From Diospyros lotus (Eukaryota > Streptophyta > Magnoliopsida > Ericales > Ebenaceae), in NCBI RefSeq assembly GCF_014633365.1, contig NC_068339.1:11183925-11247924 (forward strand): a DNA stretch of 64,000 nt, given 5' to 3'. A model generated the notes under the pieces. That model made no database searches. It was not told the origin of the DNA and saw only the letters and a program-made list of their open reading frames with translations. Positions 23,101-36,284 of the stretch are shown one piece after another. Each line of letters begins with the position of its first letter. The stretch's first letter is position 1. Made by a program: the position numbers and the translations under genes.

Positions 23101-26100
23101 AAGGAGCAACATCTAAAGGAATGAAAATTCCACTTATATGAGTACATTCTGCATTTTTTTCTAACAGATGGCAGGACATTCCCTCCTTATCTAGTTGTTC
23201 CTTAGTCATTCCAGGAGTTCAAAGAATTTTCCTTCCACGAAATTTACACTTCAAGGAAGCTGAACAATATATCCAAAACATGCTACCAGAAGAGTTGTAT
23301 ATTCGAGTAGGCATACTTTAAGTTGTTCAGGGATCTTTCTTAAGTAGCAATCTACCGATCCCGTGGCAGATTCGAATAAACCAAGTCCATTTTTGTCACA
23401 ACATCAAGTGGCCCAAATATTACAGTTTATATGTGAATAGGTTTGGTTGCTGCAAAATAATATGAAAATTATTGAAAGCATTTCAATGCTTAAGGATGAT
23501 TGTGAAACTCTTGCACCTAATGGAGGGTGAGTCTCTCTCTCTCGCATTGTCTTATTTTCTGTCCTTTTTCCTGATATTTTTTATACATCAAGATTGGCAC
23601 ATTCCATCAATAAAATATTTAATATATGACCCCTTCTGTAATGTTACAAAATACACTACAAATACGTTGTTCATAGAACCCATACACCATTCTTCTTGCT
23701 CTTCAGCCACCACCTATCTTTTACATTGAAGCCCTTAAACTGCCTGAGCTGTTCTTTGTTGCATTGTTACGTTTGACAAAATTCTTTACACAAGTATTAT
23801 TTTAACATATAAGTTTATCAAAACTTGTCCAAGTTAGAACACTGATTATAATTGAGAAAAAGGCATGAAAAGCTTTCTTTTGGGGAGAAATCTGTACCTT
23901 GACAACTTGTATAACCATCTCCTCTATACTGCACACCATTCACCAAAGGGCACTCACAAATTCTGCCCCTATACGTGTCCTACAGAAAGACAGGATCTGG
24001 TATAAGTAATAGGACCAACACTATGAGTGCTGTATAGGCCCACCAATCAATTTTGCATACCTTGCAAGCAGTTATATTAGATTTTGTGTCCTGCCAGCAG
24101 CCACCGTTCCTTTCAAGACACTCATTAGTTTCAAGATCTGTAGAAGTTATAAAAATGATAAAAGGTGGGTACAGATACATTTGATAAATTTCATGCACTA
24201 ATCATATCAGTACAGGCTAGAAAAGCATAAAATGATGGCAAACCTCCACTTAAACATACTGTAGGCTCTGTAGCCTCCTCAAATCCGGCACATATGGCCT
24301 TCAGCACAGCAGTTCTGTCCAATTTTCCTTCACAAAAGACAAATAAGACTTTAGGAGATGGTGATAAATTGCATTTCAGATTATAAACAATAGAAGGCTA
24401 CATCAGCCGAGTACTACAAAAAGGATTATAGAACCACTTTGTTTTTTAAGCTTAGATATTGGGTGAAGACTTGAGAACTAATTGAGAATGGAAAGGATTG
24501 TAAATCTAAAAGGTTGAGAGAAATTTGAGGGAAAATGAAAAACTGAATTGATAGTGTAAAAGTAAATTGCTAGAATCAACCGACAGGCAGAAATCAACAA
24601 ACTAAGGAATCAAATCAAGGTTTCTAAAGATTCAGTTACATATAAACAGGCTTCAATCAACTATGATAAAATTCCACTAGTCACTTAGATTTTAAAGACA
24701 ATTAATTAGCCTTCATTTTAAAGCATGCTGACATGGTGACTCATGATTGTTATATTGTCTTAGAAGTAAAAGAAAAGCAGGAATGGATTTATTTTGTGCT
24801 AGCCCTGGTGGAAAAGTGCACGTCATTGGTGAAATGAAAAAAAAATAAAGAAAGAAAAGAAATGAAAAGAAACGTAACTTTCATGTCAAACTCAACAAAA
24901 ACATACAGCATTTGTATCTTACTGAAAGAAATCAGTTAGACAAATCATAAACATAGTGAATTACTATCTCATTCATGCATAATGATCTAACAAAACATGC
25001 CTACCACATCTATCCTCCCCATACGCAATTCCATGTAACCGTCAATACAAAAATTCAAATCTTTTCAACAATACCAATATAGCAAGCTAATGGAGTAAAA
25101 GTTCTTAGCAAAAACAAAAAACAAACAAAAAAAGCATAATACAATAATGACCGTACTAGAAATTATTTAACAGACCTCGGTACTGAATATCATTTACAAC
25201 CAATGTTGGCAAAATGGTAACGTCACCTCGAGATCCATGACCAACCTAGAATTTGGAATCAGAGTTCAGTTAAGTTCATATAGTGCAGAAACTGAAATCT
25301 TTTAGTTAAATATTGCCTACCAAGTGACTATAAATGCACAGTGCACTAGTAGAAAATACGATCTAACGTGGTTGTGTGGAAGGGACAAAGACAAGAAAGC
25401 AGTGAATTTGAGGAAGTACAAACCTGACGTTCTTGCTCAATTTTTAGGACTTCATTTTCTGCGTCTGCTTCTGGTTCACCCATGCATTTCTTTATCTTCT
25501 CAATTGGTAGATCTAGTGGATCAGAATCAAATATCAGTAAGGATTCAATGGAACAAAGAAAAACTTGATCATCGACAAAGCAATTTCCTGAGTAGTACTT
25601 ACCAAGTGACTTCATGACATCTTCAGCACATTCTTTGCTATATCTCTTTCGCTTCATGGAACACCTGATGTGGAAATCTGACACATAATCCCACCAAACC
25701 CAGGAGCGGTTGCTCTCATTGGCAACTCTATGCACACATAACTGCCTCAAGTTCTCAAATACCACATCCTTCCCTTGATAACCCTCTCCAAAATCCTGCT
25801 CTGGATCAGGTGCACAGTACCTCCCATGGTTTATGCACTGTGATTGGCACTGACTGCTAAGGATGAAAGGCTTAGGGCAATACCAAGTTATATAGTGCGG
25901 TGTGAACTGTGTGTAACCACCCTTCTCAAGAATTTGGGCATGGCCTTTGAAATTTTTAATGAAATTCATCTGCTCATCACATCGAATTCCACACTCATCA
26001 TTGCTGTTAGTCCACAACTCATACTCAACCCTCTTATCTGGGTGGGGCATTGACTCAGACCAGTCTAATTTTACCACAACTTCTTCACCCTTCTTTAGTG

Positions 26101-26917
26101 CACTCTTCAAGGTCTCACCAAAGGATTGTCTTATTAAGGCTGATGGAATCCCAATTTTCTCAATGTATCCATCTGCATCAGAGCTTTCCTCTGGAGAATC
26201 CATAGTTATCAGAGGCTCATCTCTGGTATCAGCCACCAACACTGCTGCAGCCCCTGCCTGTTGCCCATTCCATACCTTCAAGGCAAAGTAGCAATCTACA
26301 AGCAAGGGGGAAAAAAGAGCAATTCATTTGCTGACATGAAACTCATGCTTGCATTGGTTAATTCATCAAACAGAGTTAAGCCATTGTTGATGGCTAGTAC
26401 TGAATAAAACTGTCTAAAGCTATTTGAAGACTGTTGACAGTTACATCCTAATGTGAGATCAAGGGTATTTTGGGAATAATTAGCGGAGCATATTAGGCCC
26501 ATTGGATATAAAGCATGGTTTAACTGTCTAAAATAGGTAATAATTCCAATGAGACTATAAATTAAGGGAGAGGAAAAAAAATGGGCTAAGTCAATTGGTG
26601 GAAGTTGCATGATGGACCCTATTAGGTAGGGTCATCTTGATGGGTTTAATCCAAACTGGCTAAATTCCAAACACAACTAGATAAATGAGAAAACCAATTA
26701 AGGAAAAATTCTAGTTATGACATAAAGAGCCTCCTTGCAATTTCTTGTAGAAGGGTCACTGGATCAAGTCTTGAGAGGGCAGGGTTCAACACATACTAAC
26801 AAGTCAATGCATAATATCCTCTCCCAGCTTCATTGTACATTTAATATTCCAAGAAACTGAAGAAGACAAAGCATTCTAAAAACGAGTGGCTCCAGAAGAG
26901 AAGTCAATGGTGCAACC

Positions 26918-26949
<32 letters not shown>

Positions 26950-27991
26950 ATTTTTGCAAGTCTGATAAAACTGCCTTAACATCTGATTGATGGATAAGCT
27001 GATAAGCCTCCACAAAAGGAAAGGAAGTAACAAAAAAAGGATTAAAAAAAGAAAAAAGAAAAAAGAAAAAAGAAAAAAGAAAAAGCAGTGGGTTTTGTGG
27101 AAATTAATTGGATGGGAAAAAAAAATCAACTAACTGAAGAGTTTTTGCACATAAGAAACCAAAGAGTACGATCCAGCCTAAATAAAAACACATCTGTTAT
27201 ATCTGTCAAGCATAATTAGAAGCATAGTTACGGGAACGGGAAAAAGGCGAAACCACTGAAAAAGTGGAGTAGATAATCTAGGCATCAATAAATATTTCCA
27301 AAACCCAATTCATTGAGGTCGCAGTCATCAATCAATTCAAACAATCAAGTGAAGCAAGAAAAACCAACAACTGTTCATTTCTGGAAACTACCCTTAACCT
27401 GATAAAATAAAAAAATATAAGGGGGCAAAACTGAAAACCCTCTGTAATTGTCATCGTCACAACTCTGGATAATCGGTCAATCGTGCCCTCATAATTCTAG
27501 TTATCAAATCATAACACACTCCTCAGAACCTGGTTACAAATTAATGAGTTGTGGTCCTTAACAACTAAACCGGAAATGCCTCTGATTAAATCAAATCTAT
27601 AATCACAATCAAATCAAATTGGGTTTTAGATGATAAACTCAATTTGTATCATAACATAATTCGAGAATTTATCTAAAAGTTGCTTACCTCCACGATCGAC
27701 GAGAAGAATAGTGAAGCGGGAGGATTTTGGTTTAAAGGGCTTATCGCCGTCGAAGGGATTGCAACCGGTGGCGCCCTTTTGAGGGTAAATAACAGAGCCG
27801 AGCATGGATCCTCCATAGTCGGGCACGCCGAAGTTGGCTATGGAGCCGTCGTGCTTGGAGCGAAGATCGTAGGGGTGGAGAATGCTTATGCTATTCTTCT
27901 CTACCACGAATCGAGCACGTGCAGGGCGAATCAACAAGAAGAATAAGGTGGTTGAGAGAACCAGCAACGAGTGGTTCCAGAGAATCCCCAT
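20125..27991 (-). CDS. Vacuolar sorting receptor, VSR6-like, 12 exons
   Basis: Coding exons on the minus strand are 27688-27991, 25603-26295, 25424-25512, 25176-25245, 24244-24327, 24061-24137, 23898-23979, 22885-22967, 22686-22749, 22440-22568, 20347-20450 and 20125-20244. Phases join to 632 residues. In order: a signal peptide (about 1-26, before [12 protein letters not shown]), a PA domain (about 50-170, with [20 protein letters not shown]), the central ligand-binding region ([34 protein letters not shown]), three cysteine-rich EGF-like repeats (about 415-558, the last DINECKEG...GGYDCKC), one membrane span (about 566-588) and a short cytosolic tail with YMPL at 607-610. Plant VSRs carry soluble cargo with vacuolar sorting signals from the Golgi/TGN to prevacuolar compartments; the YMPL motif recruits AP adaptors. 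Wording such as RSKHD and ANFGVP places it nearest Arabidopsis VSR6. The exon 8 donor (TCA|GTTCAG) is weak. Confidence 0.94.
20935..21053. repeat. 66-bp tandem duplication in a VSR intron
   Basis: Units start at 20935 and 21001, each beginning CTTAGTAGATGTTC and followed by TGTTCAAA, a TAT..TAA block, TAGACC and ATTAAGAG. The second copy is diverged at about one base in six. It lies in the 2-kb intron between VSR exons 10 and 11. Confidence 0.7.
21252..21800. mobile_element. MITE-like insertion (hAT-type ends) in a VSR intron
   Basis: The stretch begins with GGGGCCATTTGAGA and ends, on the reverse strand, with GGGGCCCATTTGGCAG, a terminal inverted repeat of the kind seen in plant hAT-derived MITEs. 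Long poly-A/T tracts follow both ends. I could not find a clear 8-bp target duplication, so the boundaries are approximate. Confidence 0.4.
26919..27087. repeat. GA microsatellite and AAAAAG array in VSR intron 1
   Basis: A (GA)n run at about 26920-26946 and an AAAAAAG heptamer-like array at about 27045-27085 lie in the first intron of the VSR gene. They are simple repeats, useful as polymorphic markers. Confidence 0.8.
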
Positions 27992-28584
27992 ATGGGTATT
28001 GATTCTGCTGGGGATTTGGAACCTGTTTGGGTTCTGAGAAAATGGAGAGGAAGAGAAAAGGGTGACGAGTGTGGCGTAGCGTAGACTGCAAACAAACGGT
28101 CTCCGGGTGGAGAGGGGAGGGAACTACAACCGCCCCTACATACATCAGCCCCAGGGAAAGATAAGAGAGCCTCTCTGTGTCTCTCTCAAAAAGTCCGTCT
28201 TGACTTACTTTGTAGGCCAACTTCTCTGTCTTCGCTGTGTACATGACGTAAAAGAAACGATAGAAGACCTCGGAGAGAGACGGAGAGAGAGGTGGTGGAC
28301 GCAGTCAGCGGAACCACCTCTGATAGAACTTCCCAACTTGAAACTCACGGCGCCAACCCCTTTAACCTCTCTCTATTCTTATATATAAGTTATTAAACCA
28401 AATCAAAATTATTAAATGGGAGCGTTAATGGCATATTGATTAATAGCGTAAGCCAGTTTTTAGAGTCACTGCAATCAACGAACAACTTCCAGTTAAATTT
28501 GTCCTCTTTCTCATATTCTTTATAATAAAATATTAGTTTATTCCATCGCTCTCTCCATCTCACAACTTGCAACATTTTTATTTA
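27992..28584. other. VSR promoter/5' leader and short intergenic DNA
   Basis: A pyrimidine/purine-rich leader (CTCTCTGT and GAGAGA runs near 28160-28300) lies immediately upstream of the VSR start codon. No further gene is seen before the foldback element at 28585. Confidence 0.4.
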
Positions 28585-29051
28585 AAGGGCAAATACTTAA
28601 AAAAAAGAAGTCAAATCTTTTCCCAATTTTATAATTTTTTTAAATATTTTAATTTTAACAATTGTACACTAATTGATTTAATTGAGGATAATTTTATTTA
28701 ACACCTGAAATTAATTTAAAAAACATATGTCATTACTACTAACCTGACAAATCACCTCTTATAAAAAATATATATATAAAAGTGAGACTTATATGAATAA
28801 GATTCATATATATATAATTTTATTTTTTATTTTTTTTCATATGTATACATGTGAGTCTTGCTTATATATATATTTTTATAATAGATGACGTGCCACATTA
28901 ATAATGACACATGTCTCTCAAATTGATTTTAGGTATTAAATAAAATTATATTCAATTGACTCAATTGGGATATAATTGTTAAAATTAAAATGTTTGAATA
29001 AATTTACAAATTCATAAAAAGATTTTGAGTTTTTTTTTGCTATCTGTCCTT
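28585..29051. mobile_element. Foldback MITE, ~467 bp
   Basis: The two halves are inverted copies of each other over nearly the whole length. The left arm reads AAGGGCAAATACTTAAAAAA, TTTTAATTTTAACAATTG, TAATTTTATTTAACACCT and CATATGTCATTA. The right arm read in reverse gives AAGGACAGATAGCAAAAAAA, TTTTAATTTTAACAATTA, TAATTTTATTTAATACCT and CATGTGTCATTA. The centre is AT-rich (28795-28825). The ends resemble Mutator-type MITE ends. No coding capacity. Confidence 0.75.
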
Positions 29052-29980
29052 ATTTGAAATATTTAGTTGTGAAGCGCAACAAACAATTTCAATATTATTT
29101 GGTCAGGTCCCAAATTAGATGGGAAACTTGATTATGATTATTGGCAGATTTTGATGACTCTGCGTGCATCTAAAAGCTCAAAATCTTTGAAGCTTTGTTG
29201 ATCTCTAGAAATTTCAGACGGATCTAATACAAATTCTCAATGTCGATGATATCAACTTTGGTTGGGACAAATACATTTTAAGGCGTTGATTATTCAGCAT
29301 TTGACAAGATAGATAGCCAATGCCAAGACAGCCAGCCGAGGCATGAGATATATTGCAATTGTCATATACAGAGGTTGATCGGCCGGCATAGGAATCCAAG
29401 TTGAGTCCTCCCTCACGAAGAGAGTATGATAGCTGTGACATGACTATTTCAGAAACAGTTGAGCAGTGGTTTTTCTAATCTTATCGATTGAAAAATTAGA
29501 GAAATCAATTGAAAAGGCTTTGAAGAGTCTACTTAATTTGAATACTGCTAAGATCAATCAAAGAAGAGGATCCGATAGAAGCCAGGGCTACACCAACATA
29601 GGAGTAGGAAGTTTCAAGGGAAGAGGACATGGTAATCATTGGGCATACAATTCCAAGCCAAGAAAGAGGTGGAGTTAATGTCCAGCAAGAGAAATTTTAG
29701 TTTTATTGCTTTAGTTATGGAAAATTTGGACATAAGATTGCAGATTGCATGTCCCAAAAGTTTTAACAACCCTCCTGATCAAGCAAAAGTCGTTGAAAAT
29801 CATGGTGAGAATTTTAATAATGAATGGGAAATTTTAGTTTTGGCTAGCAATGTCTTGATTGCAGATGAAAACACATAATTTTTGAATACCGAATATAACA
29901 ATCACATGTGTGGTCAAAAGAAACTATATTTCTTAACTAGATGAATCAATTTGTTCCAAAGTAACATTTGGCAATGATTT

Positions 29981-30660
29981 TGTCGACGTTCAGAATCGGT
30001 CGATCGTGATCCGTCAGCCCGCACTGAAAGAATAAACACAAATACAAAGGAAAGAAACAAATAGAACAAATGACAAGCTGCACGCAAGAAAGTTTTACGT
30101 GGTTTGACCGAAATGACTCTTAGTCCACGACTGTTCTCTAGTTATTCCGATTGAGTAACAGTATATTATTATTTGTCCTCTTCTTTTACAATAGTTTTTC
30201 GACCCTTATTTATAGTGTGAGGTGTTTACAATTTAAAAATTTTTTCAAATAGGAAGATAAGATCACGTTAATTGAGTTTCCTTATCAGTTCTCCGTAGTT
30301 AGGAACGGATTCCGCTTTTGTGACGATTTGATTTATTTTGAATTAGGAAGATTGACTTGTTCTTTGTTAGGCTATGATGGGTTTCCAATAAGCTTGCGAA
30401 TGTCGTGTTGAGCGAGTTGAGTAAGCTCGCGAAAAATTGAGCATGCAGCTCGTTGCTTACGCCATTCTGCGACCTGAATTTGACGTAGCGACCTATGATT
30501 TCAATTCGCCTTGGACTGATCGGGCTTTGGATGATCGGGCTGGCCTTTTGGGCCGTTTTCAGCCCACCCAATGTGGTCTAAAAATACATATAACAGATTT
30601 AAAAGTGTCAAAAAATAGGGAAATATCATATTTATATTAGACTAAAGGATAGTTCTCACA
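29981..30660 (-). mobile_element. Solo-LTR-like insertion within the Copia element
   Basis: This block breaks the Copia frame between the protease side and the pre-integrase domain. On the minus strand it starts TGTGAGAACT and ends GTCGACA, and it carries a promoter-like CACTATAAATAAGGG near 30207-30221 and a CACGTAAAACTTTCTTGCG leader. ATTT lies at both edges, which may be part of a short target duplication. No coding sequence is present. Confidence 0.5.
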
Positions 30661-31355
30661 ATTTTAATTTCTGATGTATTTTATGTTTCTAGGTTTCACC
30701 AAAATTTGTCGAGCATGGGACAATGGTTGGAAAAAAAGATATGATAATATGGGCATTGTACCATCACATATGCAAAATGGGAAATTAATAGCAAAGGTGA
30801 ATATGCCTCCAAACTGACTATTTCCTTTGAAGCTTCAGCATGATGTCTTTCCTTGCTTAAGTTCTATGATTTCTGATGATAATTGGCTATGACAAGCGTT
30901 TTGGGCATTTTCATTTTTTTTGGTTTGAATTATTTGGCAAGAAAAGGTTTTGTTTCTGGTTTGCTGTTATTAATATTCTTGATCATATTTATGAGATTTG
31001 TGTTTTGGGAAAGAAACACACAGAATCTTTTCTTGTAGAAAATCTTGGAGAGCCAAAAATCAATTGATGATTGTTCACTTAGATTTATGCATTGTAGAAG
31101 TTCCATCACATCACATGGAGGCATAAAGTATTCCATCACTTTTATAGATGATTAATTTGTTAAAAAAATATGAGTTTATTTTTAAGACAAAAATTATAAA
31201 CATATGATGTTTTCAAAAAATTCAAGTTGTTTATTAAAAAACAAAGTGGTTGCAAAATCAAATTTTTGAGAATTGACAAAGGCTAAAAATATCTTATTTG
31301 TAATATTTTTTTTGATGAGCTTGGGTTTAGTATCGAATGACAACTAAATGCTTTA

Positions 31356-33932
31356 TGTAATACCCGAGAATTTCCAAAGAAGTCAAGAGTAAATTTTCTT
31401 GGGATAAAAGTGAAATTTCAGATAAATTGAGGGTATAAGGGTAATTTATTACCGTATAAATGTCCAAATTGATTGTAAGAAGTACTTTAGAGCTGAGATG
31501 CCAAAGAAAAATGATGTGGCATTAATGAGAGTCCTGAGATAGGATTTATGGTATCGAAAGAAATCAGATCGGGAACAGTTTTCGGTACAGCTAAAATATA
31601 ACTGCCATTTAGGCTGCAAAACCGAATCTTTATAGGAGACTTCCGAGAAATCAACGAAAACTTGAGGGGATTTCAATTTTTCATAAGAAATAACCCTTCA
31701 GTGATTTCAGGAAGAAACAAAAGGGTTTAGGGCCAAAACGAATTTTCGGGCCTAAGTGCAATTTTTTAAAATTGTCAAGAGGTCAAAACGATATTTTTTT
31801 TTCAGAATCTTCAGGGGTTAAATAGATGTTTTAGGACTTGAAGATCTTAAATGCAATTATGAAAAGTTTAGGGGCTAAGTGAAAAGGGCCAAAAAGGTAA
31901 AAGCCAAAAGTTTGGCCAATGACCAGCACATGGCCGGTCGGCCACAGCCAATTTTGGCCACAGAGTTGCACGAGGGATGGTCGAGGGAGCATCTTTTGTA
32001 AAGGCTTGGGCCGACAACGGCCAGGGTTAGTCGAAAAAGCAAGAAAAAGCAACCGAAAGTGGGCGCGCGATCGAATACATGCAAATTACTTTTGATTGTC
32101 GGATAAGGCTCTCTCAAGGTCGATCTAGGGGAGGTAGAGACTCCTAAGGGGTTGGGTAAGGCGGCCAAGGGCTTTTGGATGCTTGATTTCGCCTATAAAT
32201 AGGCGTTTATGAAGACCAAAAATTTCAAGAGTTGGAGCTTCAAATCGAGGCTGATTTCGAACGAATTAAGGTTCCAAAATAAGGGGCTTTTGTTGCCCAT
32301 AGCTTGAATAGAAATTCTGGAAAGTTTGAAGAGTTTTGGTTGAGGTTTGGTAGGGTTTCGAGCTTCGCCGGAGAAGGAGACGATCCGCCTAGGCCGAGAC
32401 TTCAAGTGGTTGGTCAGAGGCTCTCCGGTGCTCCTTTCGGGCTCAAACTTGGCCATTTGGATCGACTCAAAGAGAGCTACAAGATGGCATCAGAATCTCC
32501 AATCTCTGGTGTGCCGTGGTTGGGGAAGATGACCGGCGCGTGGCCTGCACGCGCTGGTCATCATGCGCAAACCACGCACCAACGCGTGAGGGCGCGTGGA
32601 TGCTTGGAAAAATGTGGAAAAAAAATGCCCAAAAATTGAGAAAAATATGTTACAAGGGTTTGTGTAAAAAGTTTTAGTGTTTGCCTTCCCGATATCTCGA
32701 TTTTTACATCAAATAGCCTCGTTTTGCGTAAAACACAACATCCAAATAAGTTCAGTAATTTTCTTTTAAAGTTCATATGATATTATGAATTGTTGTAGGA
32801 ATAGATTTGAGAAAATAGTCTTGGTGGTATTTATTCGAATTTTTAGAAGGCAAAATGGAAGAAAATGAAGAAAAATAGGAAGAAAGTGGAATATTGAGAT
32901 ATTCAGTGATTAAATATGCTTTTTATGAATTATGTGCTCGAGGAAAAGTGATTAGTGCAACTTTCAAAAATTGGCATGAAAATCGAGGTTGAGCACGCAT
33001 ATTGAGGCAATGCACGCTTTTCGAGAAATTCGAGTTTATCTCTAAAGGTGAATTGTCCTATCCTATATGATATGATTGTTTATTATGCATGATATTTATG
33101 AATGATATGATTGCCTATACATACATGATATTTATGAAAGATATGATTCATTTTGTCATATTGCATGGAAAGTTATGATAATTGCATGGTATGATATTAT
33201 TGTCATATTGATATTTGTGCATGAGAATGGGATGTCACCCTAAGATTGTAGTCGTAATTCTCCAAGAGCAATTGATGGAACAACGTTAGATTTATCTTGC
33301 AGAGGTTCGGGATTCTGCCTAGGGTTTCGTGCTGGGCTAGGTCTAGGAAGTTACATTAGGGCAAATGTTTGTTCATATATTTGTATCATCCATTTGTGTA
33401 TCATGTTTTTAAACCCTCACTAGAAGATTCATCTTCTAATTAGGTTATGGCCTTGGAACATTCAAATGTTCCAGTTAGGACTTGCAGATATGGCAAGGAG
33501 ATGATTGAAACGTAACGGCACGTGATGACGTGGCCGATGGGTTTGACGAGTTGTCTCGGTATTTGCTTCCTCATGAGGACTCAAGATATATTATTATATT
33601 GATGATCATGTATAATTGTTATGGTTTAATGTATTTTTGAGGTACTTAGTTGTTATCTCTTGATGATGAGTCTCCATGTAATTAAGTATTTGAAGATGTA
33701 ATGGTACAGATTCTTATTTTATGATCAAAGTGGATTTCGATTATATACCATATCAGGTTTCGATTTTAAAGCTTCCGCATTTATAATGATTGTCTGTCTT
33801 AACTTATTAATTTTTGTTTAATATGCTGGGAAGGTAGAACGGGATTGTTGGAAAATAATTTATATTGAAAAAAATATATATATTTATGAAATTTCTAAGT
33901 TATTTAACGCTTGGGAAAAGTAAGGCATTACA
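31356..33932 (+). mobile_element. Long solo-LTR-like element, family A copy 1, nested in Copia integrase
   Basis: The 2,577-bp block begins TGTAATACCC and ends GGCATTACA, so it has TG...CA ends with short inverted termini. It interrupts Copia integrase text (LYT|QEND) and is bordered by CTTTA and TTCTA, a degraded 5-bp duplication. A palindromic TATA box GCCTATAAATAGGC sits at 32191-32204. There is no conserved reading frame. Blocks such as ATCGAAAGAAATC, TTTTCGGTACA, GAAGATTCATCTTCTAA and ACATTCAAATGTTCCAG recur in the copies at 56700-64000. The best reading is a solo LTR of a large retroelement. Confidence 0.7.
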
Positions 33933-35694
33933 TTCTACACAAGAAAATGATGTGACTAAAAGAAAAAACAAAATTATCATAGATATAATGGGACGTGAGT
34001 TAAAATTCAAAAATATGGCTAAATATTTTTAGGAGAAACTATTTTTTGTACTATTTATTTATTAAATATGGTGCCTACAAAAAGGTGCTCAAGACAAAAT
34101 ATTTGAGAAAGCTTGTAGTGGAAGATGGCCTTCTACCCAACATTTCCAAAACCTTTGGTTGCATAGCATATGTACCTGAAAAAAATCTTGATGATAAAGA
34201 TGAGAGAAGTGCATTTTCATTGGTTATTGGGAGACATCAAAGGACAAGCAAGGCGTTTGGGATTGGTCTAATAAGGAAGAAAAGTTCTCCATTCGGTCCA
34301 CACTCCCAACGCAACAATAACACGAGCGCCACATTCCAACTCGTTTGTAGGATTATGTTTGGGTAATAATAATAATAACCTATCTAATGGGAAAAAAAAA
34401 AAAAAAACTGTTCAATTTGCTCTTTTTGCATATTGTGATCCCATATCATTGAGGAAGTTGCTAATGATGCCCATCAGATAGGAAACAATTCATGTTATTG
34501 AAAAGAACGATACTAACTTACCTCCAAGAAAGAAGTCAATTGGTGTCAAATGAGTTTACAAGAGAAAATACAAGTTGAATGGTGAAATTAATCATTTCAA
34601 GGCAAAGACTAGTAACAAAAGGTTACAAGAAAAAAACGAATATTAATTATTTTGAAGTCTTTGTCCTATTTAGCAGACTTGATATAGTGCATATGTTTAT
34701 TTCTCTTGCTGTTCAAAATAATTCAAAATTATATCAAATGGATATTAAATATGCTTTCTTAAATAGCTTTTTTTGGAAAAAGAAATATATGTTGAGTAAC
34801 CTGCAAGTGATGTAAAAAAGAGGGAGGAGAATAAAGTATACAAATTGAAAAAATCTCTGTATGGTTTAAAGTTGACACCAAGGGCATGTATGGTATACTT
34901 GCATTGATTCCTCTTTTATTGAGCATGATTTTGTGAGATGTCCTTGTAAACATGTTTTATATGTTAAATGTAGTGAATCAGTTGATATTCTCATACTGGG
35001 AATAATTCAAGGTTGATCATAGAGTTTGGGGGCTTTGATTAACAAATTTGAGATGACAAATATGGTCTTACGTGCTATTTTATTGGGCTTGAAGTTGATA
35101 TCTTAAAAATATTCAAAATTTCAAGCCAATTTTAACTCCAATAACTGAAAAAATGAAGTTGGCAAGACATGAAGCTAGTAAGAACGTGAGTTACAGCTTC
35201 TAAAAGTTTGATTGGGGCTTTGAGATATTTGATTCCTACTATATGTTGGATATCTTTTTTAGAGTTAGATTACTTAGCAAATTTATGGAAGAACCAAGAG
35301 AATTACACTGGAAGGCAACCAAACCAATTCTAAGATATGTTAAAGGTACAATGAATTATGGTATTTTTTACTCTGCTAATAATGTTGTAAAACTTGTTAG
35401 TTATACAGATAGTGATTGAATTGGTGATATTGAGACTAGAAAAAGCACACCAAGCTATGTCTTCATTTTGGTTTGGCTATATTATCTTGCTCTTCTAAAA
35501 AGCAATAGGCAGTAGTTCTTTCGATTGCAAAAGTAGAGTATATTGCAACAAGAAGTTTGTGCTCCTCAAGCAGCTTGGTCAAGGCAAATTTTGGAAATTT
35601 TGCAACGCGAACATGATGGACGGACTACATTGGTTTTCTATGATAGCAAGTCAGCAATTGCATTATTCAAGAATCCAATCTTTTATATTCGATG

Positions 35695-36080
35695 CTCTTC
35701 GTCTCTTCAGAGTTACGCTCTTCATCATGTCTGGTGACTTTTAAAAGATCAAACCTTTTTTTCTCATCGAGCAATCACTTGTTTGCTTTTATTTTTGCTT
35801 TTAGAGGCTAGTTATTGTGACCCTGGAGTCTCATGCTTAATTTTAGTATCTTCGAGTTTGGATGTTAGTTTTGATTTTTTTCTGACTATTGTATATATCT
35901 TTAGTTCTTTTCTTATTTTTTTATTTCCTTTTATTTTTATTTTTTGACCCAGAGGGTGATCGTTGCTATGTCTTTGCCTTTGATTTTCTTTGATGATTCG
36001 GAGTATCCCTTGACCTTAGTTTGTAGCCGTTCTGGCATTATTCTTGTTTTATTGATTCTTACAAAAAATATATATATATA
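35695..36080 (+). mobile_element. 5'-truncated LINE-like fragment with 14-bp target duplication
   Basis: The 386-bp insert has TTTTATATTCGATG (35681-35694) on its left and TTTTATGTTCGATG (36081-36094) on its right, one mismatch in 14. It ends in AAAAAATATATATATATA preceded by GCATTATTCTTGTTTTATTG, which looks like a LINE 3' UTR and tail. It lies in the RNase H part of the Copia element: DSKSAIALFKNP comes before it, and text resembling the family's next block (KYHKIQELV) follows. Confidence 0.7.
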
Positions 36081-36284
36081 TTTTATGTTCGATGCAAGCA
36101 TATAGAAATAAATATCACAAAATTCAAGAGTTGGTTGTTGTTGTTGCAAAAAATACAACAATTAGAATTTGTATGAAGAGGAAAGAACTACAATAGAAGA
36201 TTTCGGTATCGCCAGGAGTCGACCAACTCGAGGTCACAGCTCCTCGAAAATATCTTTTTGAAGGATCTTTCTGTGAGGATCTAG

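Noticed and set aside
32304..32639. 111-codon frame in the family A element
   Set aside because: It lies just after the TATA box in the LTR-like element and is not conserved as a frame in the other copies.
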